A stretch of 64,000 bases of DNA from Humulus lupulus (Eukaryota > Streptophyta > Magnoliopsida > Rosales > Cannabaceae). The stretch lies in contig NC_084798.1 in assembly GCF_963169125.1 (NCBI RefSeq), positions 200,317,481 through 200,381,480 of the forward strand. Direction: 5' to 3'. Every line of letters begins with the position of its first letter. Positions within the stretch are counted from its first letter, which is position 1. Both the position numbers and the translations under genes were made by a program. The notes beneath the pieces are model-generated. The model had not been told where the DNA came from. It did not search any database and saw only the letters and a list, made by a program, of their open reading frames with translations. Below are positions 1-18,419 of this stretch, one piece after another.

Positions 1-370
1 ATAACTATAGCTATATATAGCAGCACTTAATATTCTGGGTTCACCATATATATATATTTCATCTCTCTCTCTCATCTTCTCTCTATAGTAGCTAGAACCA
101 GCTGTACCTCTCTCTCTCTCTCTCTAAATCAGGAAAGAGAAACAAGAGAGGGTGTGACTGTGAGAGTGAGGAGGTCCACATGAACATATATATGTATATA
201 TATAGTCTCTCTAGCAACTATACAGCTGCCACAACTTGCAGTAGTTGTGTAGTAATGCAGCAACGTCGTACATTAATTTTTCTTATTTATCTCATCTCAC
301 ATTAACTTTCCCTACTTAAACTTAAATAGCTAGACCCCCCCATAACTCACCCATCAATACATATCTGCTC

Positions 371-376
371 TATAAA
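371..376 (+). promoter_or_regulatory. Candidate TATA box of the carboxypeptidase gene
   Basis: TATAAA lies 93 bases upstream of the first ATG at 469, followed by a TA microsatellite and a pyrimidine-rich leader, as in many plant core promoters. CT-rich microsatellite runs lie further upstream (about 61-126). The transcription start is inferred near 400. The surrounding TA repeat makes a chance match possible. Confidence 0.4.
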
Positions 377-468
377 CATATATATATATATATATTTTTT
401 TTTTCATTTTCTCTCCTCGATCTGTATATTAATTTTCCCGGAAAATTAAAAAGAAAGTAAGAGAGAAT

Positions 469-7068
<6,600 letters not shown>

Positions 7069-7732
7069 CAGTGGAAGAGTTTCAACAAGAAGGGTGCATA
7101 AGTTTGAAAGAGATGACCACAAAAATGATGGATTAGTGATGAAGCAACTAGATATAGGAACCATTCATTCAAGTTCAGTAATGATATTCTCATGTAATTC
7201 ACTTCTGTCTTGTATATTCTAGTAAACTGGGAATGCAAGACAGAAATTTAAATTCAAACATTAGAAAAATTCTTCAATGCAAGACATTTTTCAATCACCA
7301 AAAATGCCCACACCACAATAGAATGCAGAAAGTAGAGCTTCCTTGAAATGGTAATAATCAAGAGTAATGTGCATAGGCAGATAAAGCAGTATTTCAGTAC
7401 CAAATAAATCACAAAAATAAAAGGAAATCTAATCAGTCAAAATGAACTACCAGGAGAGGAGGAAAAGCCATTGGCACATTCCTTGCTCACTTCCACTCTA
7501 CTGTGTTCTTTCTAAGTTGTATGGTGCTACTGCTGATGATCAAGTTAGTTCAAAATAGTGAAACAAATATGCAACACTCATTATTAGTATTGAGACAAGA
7601 GATATATCAGTTCAAAACCTCTCTTTCCATTCAAAGAGTAAATTAAACAATGCTTAACTTATCACCCTTACAAAGCTAGCACTTATGTCTGGTTTGTATA
7701 CAAAATTGACGTTTTATCTTAGACAAGTACAA

Positions 7733-7744
7733 GGGGGGGGGGGG
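7733..7744. repeat. G12 homopolymer between the two convergent genes
   Basis: Twelve G in a row sit just beyond the stop codon of the YbaB-family gene (its 3' UTR side). Runs like this are prone to length error in sequencing and to slippage in vivo. It lies outside both coding regions. Confidence 0.9.
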
Positions 7745-7749
7745 AATAA

Positions 7750-10700
7750 TTACTTCAACACATCATTGAGGCCTTGAGGCATTCCTAAACTCTGGGCAAG
7801 ATCGCTCATTCTTTCCTTCATAGCCTAAGGAATAAAAAAAATTAATATTTTCATTCCTGAAAATAAAATATGAAGTGAAAATTCTCTCTTTGTAACACTA
7901 TAGAAATCTTACCAAGACACTTTTCTGGTGTGCATCTTTGTATGCCTCAGTAACCAAAAGAGAAAGTTTCTGCATTACAAAGACGGTTAAATGAAAATAC
8001 TTCCTTAAATAGCATCTCACAATATATTAACAGGTGAGGATGCCAAGCCAGTGGTGAGGTGGTGATTGTTTTTACAAACATGCCCATATAATGATAAACA
8101 TTGATTGTGAAAATAAATTCAAGGAACAATGACATGCAATTTCATCTGATTATGAGAACACTCACTTCTGGTCCTAACTCCATTGCGGCTTCAGTGATCT
8201 CTGTGCGCACAGGTTGCTGGTTCCCAGATAGTGTTACCTAAATGGCATCAGATCAGTTAAAAACTTTCTTAAAACTTAAGAAAGAAGGTCAAATGCACAT
8301 ATAATGTCTAGTGAATAACTTAAGGAAATTGCATGCTTCTGCAGCATAATGATAACCCCCCACCCCTATAAAGGTCACATACAGTATTTGGTTCACATAC
8401 TCTAGAAGAGTTAGAAGGATTCAGTTAACATAGCTAAATCACCCATGGCAACATATTAGAGGTGGCCAATGATTAGCTTGATTTTAGGAAGGAATATTCT
8501 AACCATTAGAGGATATTATTCTGATAAGCTAACCTGATTAGGTGCTGATGTACAAGTATTATGCTGGTGTTGACTAGCCTATAGTTGGTCTCAGTTATAA
8601 TGAAAATATTCTAAGTGAGAAATTGTAGGAATTCTGTTCACTGGTGAAGGAATAAAAGTGTGTGAGGGAGTAGAGAGAGAAAGATCGTGATTATGTAGTG
8701 AGTTTGCACTGGAGGAGAAACCAGGCTCTTGAAGTCCTTATTGTCCAAAATTCAATACCACAGTTCTTCTCTATCTTCGATCTTACCATGTATATATATA
8801 TATATATATAAATCACTCATTTATTAAATAATACCATGATGGCAATATAAGATGGTAAGAAGATGACATTTCCAGTACAAAAAAACTAGCAAAAGTAAGA
8901 GAGAGATACCTTAATTAGTTCGCCTTCACAGTAACCATCAAACTCTGCTCTGCAAACGTAAGAAGAAAAATGGGAAAACTTAGCAATATAGTTAGGCATG
9001 TAAAAAAAGCTAAAAAGTGATGGCAATGAATTTGTTATTGCCATACGCAGCAAGTTCTTTCTGCACTCGCACTGCTTCAACTTGGACAACCATTTGTGCC
9101 TTCTTCACAGTCTCATACAAATTCTGCATATTTCCAAAAATTCCTGCCTAAATTGGATCAGCATAAACTTAATGTTAGTCTCAATTAACAGTTTTGAGAG
9201 GCACAGGAACCAACAATTAGTTAAACATCGAAAATTATAACAAGGAACATGAAGGTAGGTATTCTGCCAATCTCATCCTAGAAATAACGCATAATACCCA
9301 AAAAAAGCATGCAGTTGAAATGTATTTGTCCTCATACAGATGCTTAAAATGTGCTAAGTTCTCAAGTAGCCAATATAAATCACACTCACATCCTTTTATA
9401 TGTAGAAAGTTAGACTCTGGATTGACTAATTACAGACGTTTATCAAGATTCATGATTTGGAAATGTATCAAACAAATAAATTACAAGTAAATAAAAAAAT
9501 AAGTAATGGGTCCACCCTGAGAAAATAACTAAGTCAACAATATCATACATAGATGGAATCAATAAATATTTTTATTTCAAACATGGTTGCTAGTTTTTTC
9601 ATGAAAAAAGTTCAAAGCATGCCAAAACCACAATTCTGCCTTCTTGATAGTATAAGAAACTACTTTAAAATGATAGATAGATTGACTAGGCTAACCTTTG
9701 AAGGGGCTTCTTCACCCTTCTCGTTACTGTCCTTCTTTCCTCCGAATAGACCATAAACACAAAGAGATCTACGGTTTTGCTTAAAACTTCGATATCCAGA
9801 CCAAGAGATCTGCTTACCAACTACATTTGCAGTTGAATTTACATTACCTGAAAAGCAAAAACGAAATGAACAGGTCAAAAAAAAAAATTTGGCATCCAAC
9901 ACTTATGTACTCCACAAACCTAGTAGTCAAACAGCTAGAGCATACTTCCAAATTCTAATAAAGAAACCATTGAAAATTATTAAATAAAAGGCCTTTGCAA
10001 TGTGATATTTCTCCCATAATTTTCTTGTCACACTCACAATAGTATTCTCAAATTTCACATTCCCAGAAAATACTAATCCAGCATAGTAAATAAATTGTAT
10101 TTAGGTATGTTAAAATGCTCTTCAAACAGCTATGTAATCAAAATAAATGGATATAGAAAAGTGAAGCATCTTATAACAAGAAAGCATGACATAATTTGCT
10201 TCAATCATGGTTTCTTCTTATGGATTGAAACCTCATTACAAAATGCTTCAATAAAGCTTCAAAATCCCATTTCAGGGAGTGATATAAATTTTCAATCCCA
10301 ACAATGGTTGCCTTCAATGCAAAGGTTTTACATAAGCTTATGGATTGAAACCTCATTACAAAATGCTTCAATAAAGCTTCAAAATCCCATTTCAGGGAGT
10401 GATATAAATTTTCAATCCCAACAATGGTTGCCTTCAATGCAAAGGTTTTACATAAGCTTACACGACCCTAAAACCTACTCAAACAAAGCAATATACATAC
10501 AAAAATGAAACCTAAAAAGACCAAATTCTGAACCGTAAATAACAAAAAAGAAAACCCAATAAATCAATTACTTCGTCAATAACATGAACATGGAAAAAAC
10601 TCATATCCTATGCAGATGAAAAGAAATTAAAAAAAAAACCCCCATCCTTTCTCACTTTTTCAATAGGCGAACGGAAAATAGAGAGGGAAAGAGATATTAC

Positions 10701-10788
10701 ATAGTGACATTGAAAAGGAGCCATGTCTTCTCAGCTCAGTCGCTTGTAGGTTCGATATCTGACCCGTCATAGGAATCGTCGACGCCAT
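7750..10788 (-). CDS. STIC2: Plastid YbaB/EbfC-family protein (STIC2-like), seven exons
   Basis: Minus-strand exons, 5' to 3': 10788-10701, 9847-9696, 9147-9047, 8949-8910, 8237-8166, 7969-7913, 7824-7750. All splice sites are GT-AG and the joined frame gives 194 residues. Residues about 1-60 are Ser/Arg-rich with few acids, fitting a chloroplast transit peptide. A YGLFGGKK motif precedes the YbaB domain (about 81-190), with VKKAQMVVQVEAVRVQKELAA, AEFDGYCEGELIKV and SLGMPQGL. Bacterial YbaB binds DNA; Arabidopsis STIC2 (At2g24020) is a stromal protein linked to thylakoid protein targeting, and has a close paralogue, so orthology is not settled. An in-frame ATG 20 codons upstream (10848) is possible, but the MAST start fits a transit peptide better. 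Intron 1 (9848-10700) carries a tandem duplication. The intron between exons 4 and 5 (8238-8909) contains TE-like sequence and a TA microsatellite. Confidence 0.93.
10217..10460. repeat. Perfect tandem duplication, 120-bp unit, in intron 1 of the YbaB-family gene
   Basis: The segments 10217-10336 and 10337-10456 are identical base for base, and the match runs four bases into the right flank. The short motif CTTA sits at each boundary, which fits slippage or unequal pairing. The identity of the copies suggests a recent event, or an assembly duplication. Both copies lie inside the intron, so the protein is unaffected. Confidence 0.95.
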
Positions 10789-11150
10789 TTTCAGAGTTCG
10801 GATTGAGAAGAGAGAGAAAGGGCTTTCTTTTCCTCTTCTTTCCTTCAAAAATTAACTAGAAAAAATAGGATATTTTTTATTTTTTTTCTAAAATTATTTA
10901 TTTGGATAATGAAAAACAATCGACTTGTAGTAATTCATCTACTTTTTGGACAGTAAGGAGTGGACATGTGTGCATGATGTACCCTACAGTATGATTCCTA
11001 TATAGGAATTAGGTAGCTTTTAATAAAAATTTCACTTTCTATGCATATGCATAAAAGTGTTTTCTATTAATTATAATACTAGTTTTATTCTTCTTTTCAA
11101 TTTGATGCTAAATTTTTAGCAAGTACCAAAAATATCTCTCATTTTTTTCC
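10789..11150 (-). promoter_or_regulatory. Upstream region of the YbaB-family gene
   Basis: This is the only non-repetitive DNA between the gene and the first transposon nest. The 60-70 bases next to the start codon are AG-rich on the minus strand (CT-rich leader on the plus strand). Beyond that the DNA is AT-rich without a gene. No convincing TATA box is singled out; a GATTCCTATATAGGAATTAGG near 10991-11011 is palindromic and could be a binding site or chance. Confidence 0.35.
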
Positions 11151-11459
11151 CTCCTAAAATCTTTTCCTCCAAAATCTCTCACTCTCTATCATTTCTCTCG
11201 CTCTCTCTCGACCCGAAAAAGAAAATCCCCAACCCTCACCCCAACTCTCTCTCTCTTGCGAAGCGACGACGCCCACCCAGATTGACGACCGACAACCACT
11301 GAAGCATCTCCTCGGTGACAGAGTCGGTCGACTGGAAAGAGACATAGCAACTCGAGTTTCCCAAACCATAGATCTCTGAAAGGTAAAAACTTGAATCAAA
11401 ATATATTTTTCAACTTAAATGCATGTTTTCCTTTAGATTTTGGGGAAGATCTGAGAATG

Positions 11460-11870
11460 TGTGGGGTGGGTGTCGATGGGTGTCGATCTGAGTTCTGGGT
11501 GTTTTTTGCTGGGTTTTCCGATATAGGCTCGATAGGTTTGATGAGTGCTCGATGGTTGCTCGGCAATAGGATAGTTTTTGAAAAATCATAAGCTCGATAA
11601 TACTCGATAGTGGCTCAATATGAGTGAGGCATTAGAGCTCGAGGGCTCAATATAAGCTCGATGATAGCTCGATAGTAATCGGTTAGGATCGATGGGGTCT
11701 AGGGTTTCTCAATGGGATTGATATATTTTGGCTCGAAAGGCTCGATATGAGCTCGATGCTCCATTGTTAAGACAGATCCTGATATAGCTCAATATTGACT
11801 CGGTAGAGCTTGATGGTGGCTCGATAGGGTTTTGTTGTAGCTCGATTATGGCTTGATGGCAGTGTTTACT
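11460..11870. repeat. Intron full of dispersed GCTCGATA-type motifs
   Basis: More than a dozen variants of AGCTCGATA, GCTCAATA and GCTCGATGG occur at irregular spacing in the intron before the DUF1985 exon. The same motif recurs in the next intron on both sides of the CACTA insertion (about 15308-15360 and 20870-20912), and on the minus strand at 49003-49053 upstream of another Mutator transposase. It is not a tandem array. Function unknown; it may be a degraded satellite, or splice-enhancer or transposase-binding sites. Confidence 0.8.
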
Positions 11871-12957
11871 TCAATTTTTCTATGAATTTTTTGACAATTT
11901 TTGTCCAATTGTGGTTAACTTTCTGTTTTTTAACCAACTATTTTCATGTGTCAATGTAGATGTCGAAGTTGATTGTTCCGTTTGAAGATCACTTTTCTGG
12001 CCGAGTCACATATAGGGGTGGTAGGAATTCGGATGATATTAAGAAAAGGTTTGTAGGGCTCGGGCTGATAGAAAAGGCTAGGGAATCCCCTTTCAAGCAG
12101 TTCTTCTTGGCTTCAGAGTTTCATTTCTCAAGAGTTTTGGTGCATCAGTTGATGTTGAGGAATATAGCAAGTCAAAAAGAAGAAGAGGTGCATTTCATTT
12201 TGGGCTTGAAGTCTTGTAGATTCTGTGTGGGAGAGTTTGCACTGGTGATGGGGTTGAATTTCAGTTCTGCACCGTCACAAGCAGAGTTGGATGAGCGTCT
12301 AACCAATGACCGCTTGATAAAGGAGTATTTTAATGATGTTGAGAAAGTAAAGCTCCTACAGCTGGAGAATGCTTTCAAAACTTGCACTGTTGTCGAAGAT
12401 GTGTACAAGTTGGATCTCTATTTTTTGGTTGAAGGGGTTCTAAATGCCATAGAGGGAAAATTGAATATATAGCGAGATATACTGAAGATGGTTGAGGACA
12501 TAGACTACTTCTTCAGGTATCCATGGGGAAAGTTCTCTTACAATAGGCTTATAAATTCTTGTAAAAAGGACATGTAGCACCAGAAGGCTAACTATGATAA
12601 GAAGAAGGATGCGAAGGTGCAACAAGAGTCGAAGTACAGCTTTTTATGGTTATGCCCCGGTGTTACAGTATTGAGCATATGAGGCCATTCAGCAGCTTGC
12701 GATGGAGTTTGTTGTGAGGTCGGGAAATATGGTCCCAAGGATGCTTAGTTAGTCGCACTGGAAGAATAAGGATTTCACTAAGTTTGTCCTCTCACCGATG
12801 TTATCGAAGAGCACTGTAAGTTATTTTTTATTAACGTCAGGCAGTTATGTTTAGTTATATGTTTATCTTTTATGATTATTTGAGTTAAATCAATGTTTTA
12901 TGTTGTTTACAATTGATCGTCCTTTTGTTGTTGAAGCCCCAACCATCAGAGGTCGAC

Positions 12958-14734
12958 TGATTAGTGCCCAAAAATACATATTTATTGATTTTAATAGTCA
13001 AAATAAATTAAGTTTTAATTAATATTTTCATGAAATTAATATGATTTAATTTATAAATGAAAATATTTATTTTTAATTTAGTTTGTTTTATTTTGTAGGA
13101 TTTAATTTGTATTTTTGGCACTTAGAAACAAAGAAAAAGAAAGAAAGAAAAAAGAATCAAAATTGAAAAAAAAGACTTGAAATTGTGGCATTTTTTAAGA
13201 GAGTTGGCCCAGAAACAGGCCCAAAAGAGCCCAGGCCCACCTATATTCTGCTCCACCTCCAGCTGCCAAGTGGCGTTCTCCCTGCGCGCCACCTGTCCAG
13301 GCCAACCTTAAATTCCCTTCAGCCATCCACCCAAGCAACAACTCCAATGACTAACATATCCGAAGAAGCTTCACTCCAACGTGACCCAGCTGGCCCAATT
13401 CGAAGGCCCAACACCTTCAGCTCCTTTCCTTTCAGCAAGCCAACGTGACCAGCCCAATTCTCTTCTCAGAAACATCACACGCCCCTCATCATTCCGTGTC
13501 CAATCCAGCAAGCTTCTCCCAAGCTCCCAGCGGCCCAAAGGCAGCGCCCAAGCTCAGTTCGGTCCAAAGAGCCCAGCTGCCCAACAGCTCAGCAGCCTAC
13601 CTACGTGTCACGTTTTCATTAGCTGGGAGGGGGTCAAAACCCTCTTGTACCATCAACCACCTTTAACCCATATTTTGTGGGTGTTGGGCCTTGCAAAATT
13701 GTCATTTTGAGCTTTAAAGCTCATCTTTTTTTTGTTTTTGAAAAAGAGCATTTTGACCATACACCAAAATAGTTAGGTTAATATTAATAATAAGATTTGA
13801 TTTTTCAAAATCATATTTTATTATTAATATTTCAGATTTATTTTGTAAACCTCATTTTGTTGTTTAATTTCTTTTTAGTCATTTTCTCCATCTATAAATA
13901 GAGACTCTTTCTTCATAATAGGTATGTAATTTTTAGAGTAAAAAAACTATAGCAAAATTTCTACTCACTTTCTTCTCATATTTTCTTCTTAGAATTTTGT
14001 GAGAATCATGAGCATAATGGCCTAATCTTCCTAGGAAGGTTAGGGATGATTCTATATGCTAGTGATGTTATTTTGCTACTTTGATTTATTATGTTCTTAA
14101 TGTAAAAATTTTGAGTTATTTATGTTCTTTCATCTCCATCTTTATTTTGTTATCTTTATTTACTTATTCAAATAGTATATAGGATTAGTCATGCTCTTTC
14201 TATGTACTTCTAATTAGTAAAAGTAATATTGATACCTAATTTTATGTCTAATCTTCTATTGCATTATTGCCTTTGGGTATTTTTTTTCATTTTTAGATTT
14301 TTCATAAGATTAACATTGTACTTTTAAAGTAAAGAACTTTATAACTCAAATGAACTTTTGTTATAAAAGAATATGGACTTTAATGTTAGATTTTCGAAGT
14401 AAATATTGGGATGTGAACTATTTACTTGTGTATTTTTGTAAATCAAGTATCCAAGTAACTAAACAAGCATATAGATGATTCTTGAAACCTTTCCTTTTCT
14501 CAAACTCTTTATTACATCTTACATTTATTTCACTTATCTCATTTTATCACTTTATCAAAAAGACAATACCAAAATCTCAAACATCTTTTCATTTACAATT
14601 TTATTTATTTCTTGTTACTAACTTTTTGTGTTATTTTCTACTAATCTTTGATTTTAGGTTACCTCCTTGTGGATTGACCGCCCGATCTTACTACAACTAC
14701 TGCTTAGTGGTAGTCACATTTTGGGCGTTAAACA
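12958..14734 (+). mobile_element. Solo LTR A, 1,777 bp
   Basis: The element begins TGATTAGTGCC and ends GCGTTAAACA, with a perfect 5-bp target duplication TCGAC on both sides (12953-12957 and 14735-14739). It interrupts an exon of the DUF1985/Ulp1 gene; removal with one duplication restores the frame. A CTATAAATAGAGACTC box near 13893-13908 shows plus-strand orientation. There is no internal region, so it arose by LTR-LTR recombination. Sequence around 13185-13710 is GC-rich with chance ORFs. The family is not assigned. Confidence 0.88.
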
Positions 14735-15476
14735 TCGACTATTACAGCTGCTTGACTATGAGAGATGTTCCCCTATATCCCGAGCTTGGTCAGGATCCTG
14801 AGGTGTTTGATGGGGAGGAGGAGACGGCCATGGATTATGAGAAAGTGGCTGAGATGGTTTCTCATGTTGCCTAGGCAGCGAAGATTTTTAATGATGTTGT
14901 CCCTGAGGAGGAGGAGGTCTTAGGTCTCACCCCTCCCGCTGCCCATGTTGCAGCCTCAGCCCCCGTTCTAGCCAATATCAAAGAGTTGATGCAGTAGTTG
15001 GAGAGAGTCTAGGGTCGACATGAGACCCTCCTGAAGAACCAGCCAGTGATCATGGACTCGATCAGTCAGATCCTTACATTTATTAAGGAGCGACGATAGA
15101 TTCAGACTCAGAGTCACTGAATATTCCTGATGAAAAATTGATCCATCCACTCCTCCCACCATTGTTGTGACACCCGATGCTGTGACTATGGGAGTCATTA
15201 TTGTCAACCCTGAGGAGGTGCATGAGGTTCAATTTAAGAGGAAAAGACGCAGGCTAGAATGATTTGAGGACTACACTGATCCAACGAGGAAGAGTCCTCA
15301 CACTGGTGCTCGATGGGGGGTTGTATGAGCTCGATAAGGGCTTGATGGGGGAGAAAGCTAGGTTTTGACACTACAACAAAATAATAGGAGTTTAATGGGT
15401 ATATGGGGGAGACATTGTAGACATTTAATGTCTCCCTCTAGGGGAGACGCTGTTGGAGGAGCCATCATAAGTGGTC

Positions 15477-15621
15477 CTACGATGACTCCCATGGGGAGAC
15501 CTTGTAGACATTCAACGTCTCCCCCTGGGAGTCATCATAGAGTGTACGGTTTACACCCTACGATGACTCCCAGGGGGAGACGTTGAATGTCTACAAAGTC
15601 TCCCCCTGGGAGTCATCCTAG
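15477..15621. repeat. Subterminal inverted repeat of the CACTA element
   Basis: Two arms of about 64 bases (15477-15540 and 15558-15621) are near-perfect reverse complements around a 17-base loop. Each arm is itself partly palindromic (GATGACTCCC at one side, GGGAGTCATC at the other, with GGGGGAGAC between), so the block can fold as a cruciform or double hairpin. CACTA elements usually carry short subterminal repeats bound by their transposase. Related GGGGAGACGTTAGA motifs recur near the right end (20570-20620). Confidence 0.85.
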
Positions 15622-16039
15622 GGTACCTACAATGTCTCCCTTGAAAATACTTTGTATACATTCAATGTCTCATATCGCGAGTCATCATTAGTTTTTATAT
15701 TTTTTTAAATAAAAAATAATTAAATAATTATTTTCAGTATATTAATTAATAAAAGTAAATATATATTTTTGAAATGGAATTAAATATATTAATTAAAAAA
15801 TCTAAATTATATGCCAATTTAAATTGTGAATTTTCATTAATAAAACTGAAATGTGTATATAATATGTTTTAACTAGCTTAATATACAAAAAAGTAATATT
15901 TGTTGTTAAACATATAAAATTAACAAATATTATACTAGCCAGCTAGACATATAGTAAGAAAGAAAAGTAAACAACAACAAAATCCTAATATTTGGGACGA
16001 TGACTTTGAACTATCGGTAGCATATGGTTCGCTCAATGT

Positions 16040-17330
16040 TGTCGCATTTCATTAATCTTTGTTGGTGTATATGGCGTAGTGTTTAGCTACAAAAAATACA
16101 AAGTAAAATATATTAGTTAATTATTATTATTTGATTATATATACTTTAATAATAAATAAATTGTTAACATTTTATAAATTTATATACATACCTCTTTCTT
16201 CAAGTAATGTCCAAGTCTGAATGTTCAATGTAATCCTTCAACATCCTCATCACATAGTATCCACATGTGACATTGTCTGGTTGGTGTGTACACTAATATT
16301 TAAATAAAAGGTCATGTAATCAATATAAAGAATATTAGTAAAATTCAAGTATAGATTTTCAAAATAATTAAATTCATAGTTACTTACTTTTGGTTGCACA
16401 ATTTCTATATTATTTGGAATCTCGGGAGGTTTTGGTAGACTGGTCAGAAAAAGGTTGAAAGCATTGACTATTATTGCCACAATTTCTTCACGATTTTCCA
16501 GTTTTGAGTTCACCAAATCACAACAACAAACGTAATATGCATATGGGGTCAATATAATCAACATCCATTGCTCATTGCACAAGAAAAACAATACTAGATA
16601 TAAGTCCAACACAAATGTTATAAGGACTAAGTATCTCACAATAACAAATTTTTGAACTTACCCATGGTTCCAAGGGACAAGCATAAGTTGCTCATTTGAT
16701 CTTAATTGATGACAACGCTTGAACAGACCTTGAAGACGCCCTTCGAATGAACTTCCTTTAGTGGCTACAACATTAGGATTGACAAATAAAAACTTATTTT
16801 GGCGCCCTTGTTCTACCAAAAAATTGTATAACAATCTATTCAGAAAAAAGCCAAAAATATAATTAGGGAAATTTTTTGTTAAAATAAATCAAATAAGAAA
16901 GGTTAATTCAAAAACTTGTGAAATACCTCATGTAGCAAACAACAACTCCTTGTCCAATCTTTTCCATTCAAATAAATTGAAGTACGCCCTCTTTGCATAC
17001 TTAAAGACTTGACATATCCTGACCGAATACATCCTCATCTATGCCTGGATTGACACAGTCGTTGTCATCCCAACGAGATATAATATTGTATATCTGTTCC
17101 AAAGGACTAGTGACTTGTGTCAGATGATCACTCAAACACTGTATCCTTTCTCGTGGTCGTTTATTTGAAGGAGTAATTGGTCGTTCTGATCTGTTATTAC
17201 TTCTAGAACAAGTCTGTAAAATAATATTAATACTACAAACAAAATATATAATAACAAATATAATTATATAGTCATAATGCATCACATGTTCATGTATATC
17301 ATCAGATACGATGACCAATTCCTTATGCCA
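16040..17330 (-). pseudogene. Ulp1-like (C48) protease region of the CACTA gene
   Basis: Read on the minus strand this holds several pieces separated by probable introns: a SWHKELVIV motif near 17320, a linker, KYAKRAYFNLFEWKRL near 16970, FLFVNPNVVATKG near 16780, QWMLIILTPYAYYV near 16560, and QPDNVTCGYYVMRMLKDY near 16240. The last matches the catalytic-Cys block of Ulp1 peptidases (Cys codon 16265-16263). The usual HW of the catalytic His is QW here, so activity is doubtful. The frame ends at a TGA (16202-16200). A fusion of Transposase_24 and Ulp1 regions is known in plant CACTA elements. Confidence 0.65.
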
Positions 17331-17382
17331 CGATATAGGATGCCCACTAGCCTGAATTGTTAGATTATTTTAAATAATATAA

Positions 17383-18408
17383 TGTTAGATTAAATAATGT
17401 AATGTTAGATTAAATAATGTGACATAATGTGATTTGTCACACCTTGTAACATATTATTGAGAGTCACAAAATTGGACACATGTATGTGCCCAAATATGAC
17501 ATATTTTGGAGTTACAAATTTGTAACTCCCAAATATTACCCAATAATGTGTAGATTTGATATTAAACATTTTGATTTGAATTTCTCAAGGCCAAAAGAGA
17601 TATGGTTGTTAGAGATGTGATTTTAACTCTCATAATGTGTATGGAAGTTACAAAATCAAGTGGGAATGAATTTGGAACGTTTTGGAAAAATTGGAAAATT
17701 GGTAGCTGAAAAAACGTCATGAGCCGCGGCCAGTGTTTTTCAGGTCGGGGCCAGAGAGGCAGGAAAACATCGTGGGCCGCAGCCAGTGTTTTTCAGGTCG
17801 CGGCCAGAGTGGCTGACAACATTTTCCAAACTTCAGTTTTATCCAATTTTGAACGTTTCCAACAGCCAAGTAGCTCCCAAATCTCTATTTTAATTCCATA
17901 AACATCCAATTAATCATTGGTAACAACCATGGGGGTTGGTGGAATTTGAAATTCAAATGGTGTCTCAAAACTCTATAAATAGGAGCCTAATGATCACTTG
18001 TATAAAACACAATTTTCCATCCACAAAGCACTTTGCTGAAAAATACACCATAGAGGCTTGATAATTCCAAAGAACTATTTCCTTAAGAGATCCCTTAGTG
18101 CTTAGAGAATAAGGGGAAATAAGCTTTTGGACAAAGGTCTTGAATCTTGTTCAAGTTGGTGATCACCACTACTCTACACTTTGGTTGTGTGAGAGTTGTG
18201 TTCTTTTTATTGCTCTTTTCATTCTTTTGATCTTGTTGTTCTTATTTACTTGTTTTATTATTATTTTGAGTTTGTGATCTTCCTCTTCTAAATCTTTCTA
18301 TTTATTTGTATTTTGAGAAATAGAGTTGTAACACTTGTTTAAATATTATCTTGTCTATTGTATTTTTTGCATAAAGTTGTATTTTGGTTTTACTATTTCC
18401 ATTGAACA
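17383..18408 (+). mobile_element. Solo LTR B, 1,026 bp, inside the CACTA element
   Basis: It begins TGTTAGATTAAATAATG and ends CCATTGAACA, flanked by ATATAA on both sides (17377-17382 and 18409-18414). A CTCTATAAATAGGAGCC box near 17969-17985 shows plus-strand orientation. A GC-rich stretch with GCCGCGGCC and GTCGCGGCC motifs sits at 17720-17810. It splits the minus-strand transposase gene. The first 40 bases contain a short duplication of TGTTAGATTAAATAATG, so the exact start could shift by 20 bases. Confidence 0.75.
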
Positions 18409-18419
18409 ATATAATATAT

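Noticed and set aside
8459..8790. Possible short LTR or TRIM insertion in an intron of the YbaB-family gene
   Set aside because: The sequence has a retrotransposon-like flavour (CCAGGCTCTTGAAGTCC, AATTCAATACCACAG), but I could not fix ends or a target duplication.
11960..12472. DUF1985 ORF as a functional host gene
   Set aside because: A TAG ends it in the middle of the conserved domain, further stops follow, and the downstream exons are split by transposons.
13185..13710. Pro/Ser-rich ORFs in three frames inside solo LTR A
   Set aside because: Overlapping ORFs in a GC-rich part of an LTR, with no conserved motif and no start context; compositional by-product.
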